15,149 nucleotides of DNA from Spirochaetales bacterium (GTDB lineage: Bacteria; Spirochaetota; Spirochaetia; Sphaerochaetales; Sphaerochaetaceae). Position numbers and translations under genes: made by a program. Below are positions 14,009-15,149 of this stretch, one piece after another; positions within the stretch are counted from its first letter, which is position 1, and every line of letters starts with the position of its first letter. The stretch is from positions 1 to 15,149 of the forward strand of contig JAAYQY010000444.1 in NCBI GenBank assembly GCA_012519125.1, written 5' to 3'. A model generated the notes under the pieces. It had not been told where the DNA came from. It worked only from the letters and a program-made list of their open reading frames with translations, and made no database searches.

Positions 14009-15149
14009 TTGATAAAGGATATGGTGCCGTTCGTACATTTTTATGACCAGGATTTCGTCGATATGTACGACAGGTCATGGGTCTGGATTGACGAACTGTG
14101 GAAACAAGGAACGGAGGCAAACGGCTTCAATGGTTCCTATCTTTCCCATCCCGGCCAGACCACCTTCAATCAGTATTTATCATGCTTTACCTCCCTGTTT
14201 TTGGTGTATAGCAACCAGAATAATTCGCCGTTTCCTCTGCTCGACTATTTCTATCAGAAGCAGGAAGCAAACGGTGCGATTCGTGGTGAGTATTCGATCG
14301 AAGATGGCAAGCCCGTTTTCACTGCTGCCAATCCGGAGGGAATATTTCCCCCGTTGTTTGCCTATGTAGAGCATGGTTTCTACCACAAGATCGGTAACAA
14401 GAAGCGGTTGAAGGACATTGTTCCTATCCTTGAGAAGTACTTTTCCTGGATTCAGGCAACATTCCAGAAACCCAATGGACTGTTCAGTGTCCCTGTAGAA
14501 GCCTGCCAGACGGGAAATACTCCCCGCGACCATGTGTACTATCCACTGGACTTCAACGCCCAGCTTGCCGTCAATGCCCTCTACATGTCCGCCATTGGTG
14601 ACATCCTCAACGACAAGGAGCTGAGTTTCCGTTACAAGCGGATATACTTCTCTCTCAAGACGAGGATCAACAGCATGATGTGGGATCCCGAGACAAACTT
14701 CTACTACGACCTCGACATCAAGGAGAATCGGCTTAATCACAAGTTCATCGGTGCCTACTGGACGATGCTTGCCGAAATCCCCAATGACGAGCGTGCAGCC
14801 TACATGATTGAGTACCTGCATGATCCGAAAGAGTTCGGTACGGACAATCCGTTCCCCGGTGTTCCCGTCTCCTCTCCTGCTTTCAGTGAGGAAGGAAATG
14901 GACATTGTGGAGGGGTGCTCTCAGTGAACACCTTCATGGTGATCAAGGGCTTGGAGAAGTTCCAGCAGTTCATTTTTGCCCGTGAGTGTGCAATCAGGCA
15001 TATGTATTTCCTGCTTGATACGCTGCATCCCGATTCTGAAACCATCGGTGATGTATGGGAAGCATACCTGCCCAATAAGGAAGGGTACTCCAAGACAACC
15101 GAGATTGCAGGCTTCCCGCGTAGACGTCTCATGCCCTTTGCCTCGTTGG
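14009..15149 (+). CDS. Six-hairpin glycosidase-like protein (GH37/GH63 trehalase/MGH-like), partial
   Basis: The first 380 residues of a protein that runs past the right edge with no stop. It resembles the (alpha/alpha)6-barrel domain shared by trehalases (GH37), GH63 and mannosylglycerate hydrolase-like enzymes. Matching segments include FPPLFAYVEHGFYHKIGN (113-130), LDFNAQLAVNALYMSAIGD (180-198), MMWDPETNFYYDLD (223-236), HKFIGAYWTMLAEIP (244-258), VNTFMVIKGLEKF (306-318), and WEAYLPNKEG (350-359), whose E351 is a candidate catalytic base. No signal peptide is seen, so it is probably cytosolic. Two motifs are abnormal: the usual ESGxDNSPR region reads EACQTGNTPR (164-173), with Gly where the acid Asp is expected, and the usual YWRGPVW region reads GNGHCGGVLS (297-306). 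Substrate and activity are therefore uncertain. It starts at TTG with a good Shine-Dalgarno and has its own promoter. Confidence 0.8.
   Translation, partial: MIKDMVPFVHFYDQDFVDMYDRSWVWIDELWKQGTEANGFNGSYLSHPGQTTFNQYLSCFTSLFLVYSNQNNSPFPLLDYFYQKQEANGAIRGEYSIEDGKPVFTAANPEGIFPPLFAYVEHGFYHKIGNKKRLKDIVPILEKYFSWIQATFQKPNGLFSVPVEACQTGNTPRDHVYYPLDFNAQLAVNALYMSAIGDILNDKELSFRYKRIYFSLKTRINSMMWDPETNFYYDLDIKENRLNHKFIGAYWTMLAEIPNDERAAYMIEYLHDPKEFGTDNPFPGVPVSSPAFSEEGNGHCGGVLSVNTFMVIKGLEKFQQFIFARECAIRHMYFLLDTLHPDSETIGDVWEAYLPNKEGYSKTTEIAGFPRRRLMPFASL

Overview
The window looks like ordinary chromosome from an anaerobic, fermentative diderm bacterium. My best guess is a Sphaerochaeta-like spirochete. The reasons are roughly 50% GC, an oxygen-scavenging flavodiiron protein, a spirochete-style relaxed lipobox (LFIAC), NagA plus a glycoside-hydrolase-like gene, and protein styles familiar from that group. 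No rRNA, tRNA, insertion sequence, CRISPR array or phage gene is visible, and the organism call is inference without a database search.

Layout, left to right. A LysO-type amino-acid exporter (+) meets a small uncharacterised protein (-) tail to tail. That protein diverges from a YgjP/DUF45 zinc-peptidase-like gene (+). Next comes a single-gene flavodiiron unit (+) with its own promoter and a clear intrinsic terminator. It is followed by a large lipoprotein (+) that carries the catalytic elements of a papain-family protease in an unexpected order. Facing it is a minus-strand run of five genes, read right to left: YgiQ radical SAM protein, MATE transporter, NagA, PepD-type dipeptidase and a C26 glutamine-amidotransferase-like hydrolase. 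Spacing is tight throughout and includes an ATGA overlap. A second promoter in front of nagA probably makes nagA-pepD-C26 an independently expressed sub-operon. Divergent from ygiQ is a YegS/BmrU-type lipid kinase (+). An AT-rich gap of about 290 bp follows, then the first 380 codons of a GH37/GH63-like six-hairpin glycosidase (+) that runs off the right edge.

The promoters I can read are unusually uniform: sigma70-like hexamers separated by exactly 17 bp. Three genes without a convincing Shine-Dalgarno sequence (lysO, the small protein and ygiQ) have promoters whose predicted transcription start falls on or within a few bases of the start codon, which suggests leaderless mRNAs.

Two points deserve a second look. 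The lipoprotein has Asn (residue 357), Cys (643) and His (834) in a circularly permuted order. The glycosidase-like gene appears to have lost two active-site motifs of its superfamily. The NagA/PepD/C26 grouping is compatible with salvage of cell-wall or peptide fragments, but that is inference.
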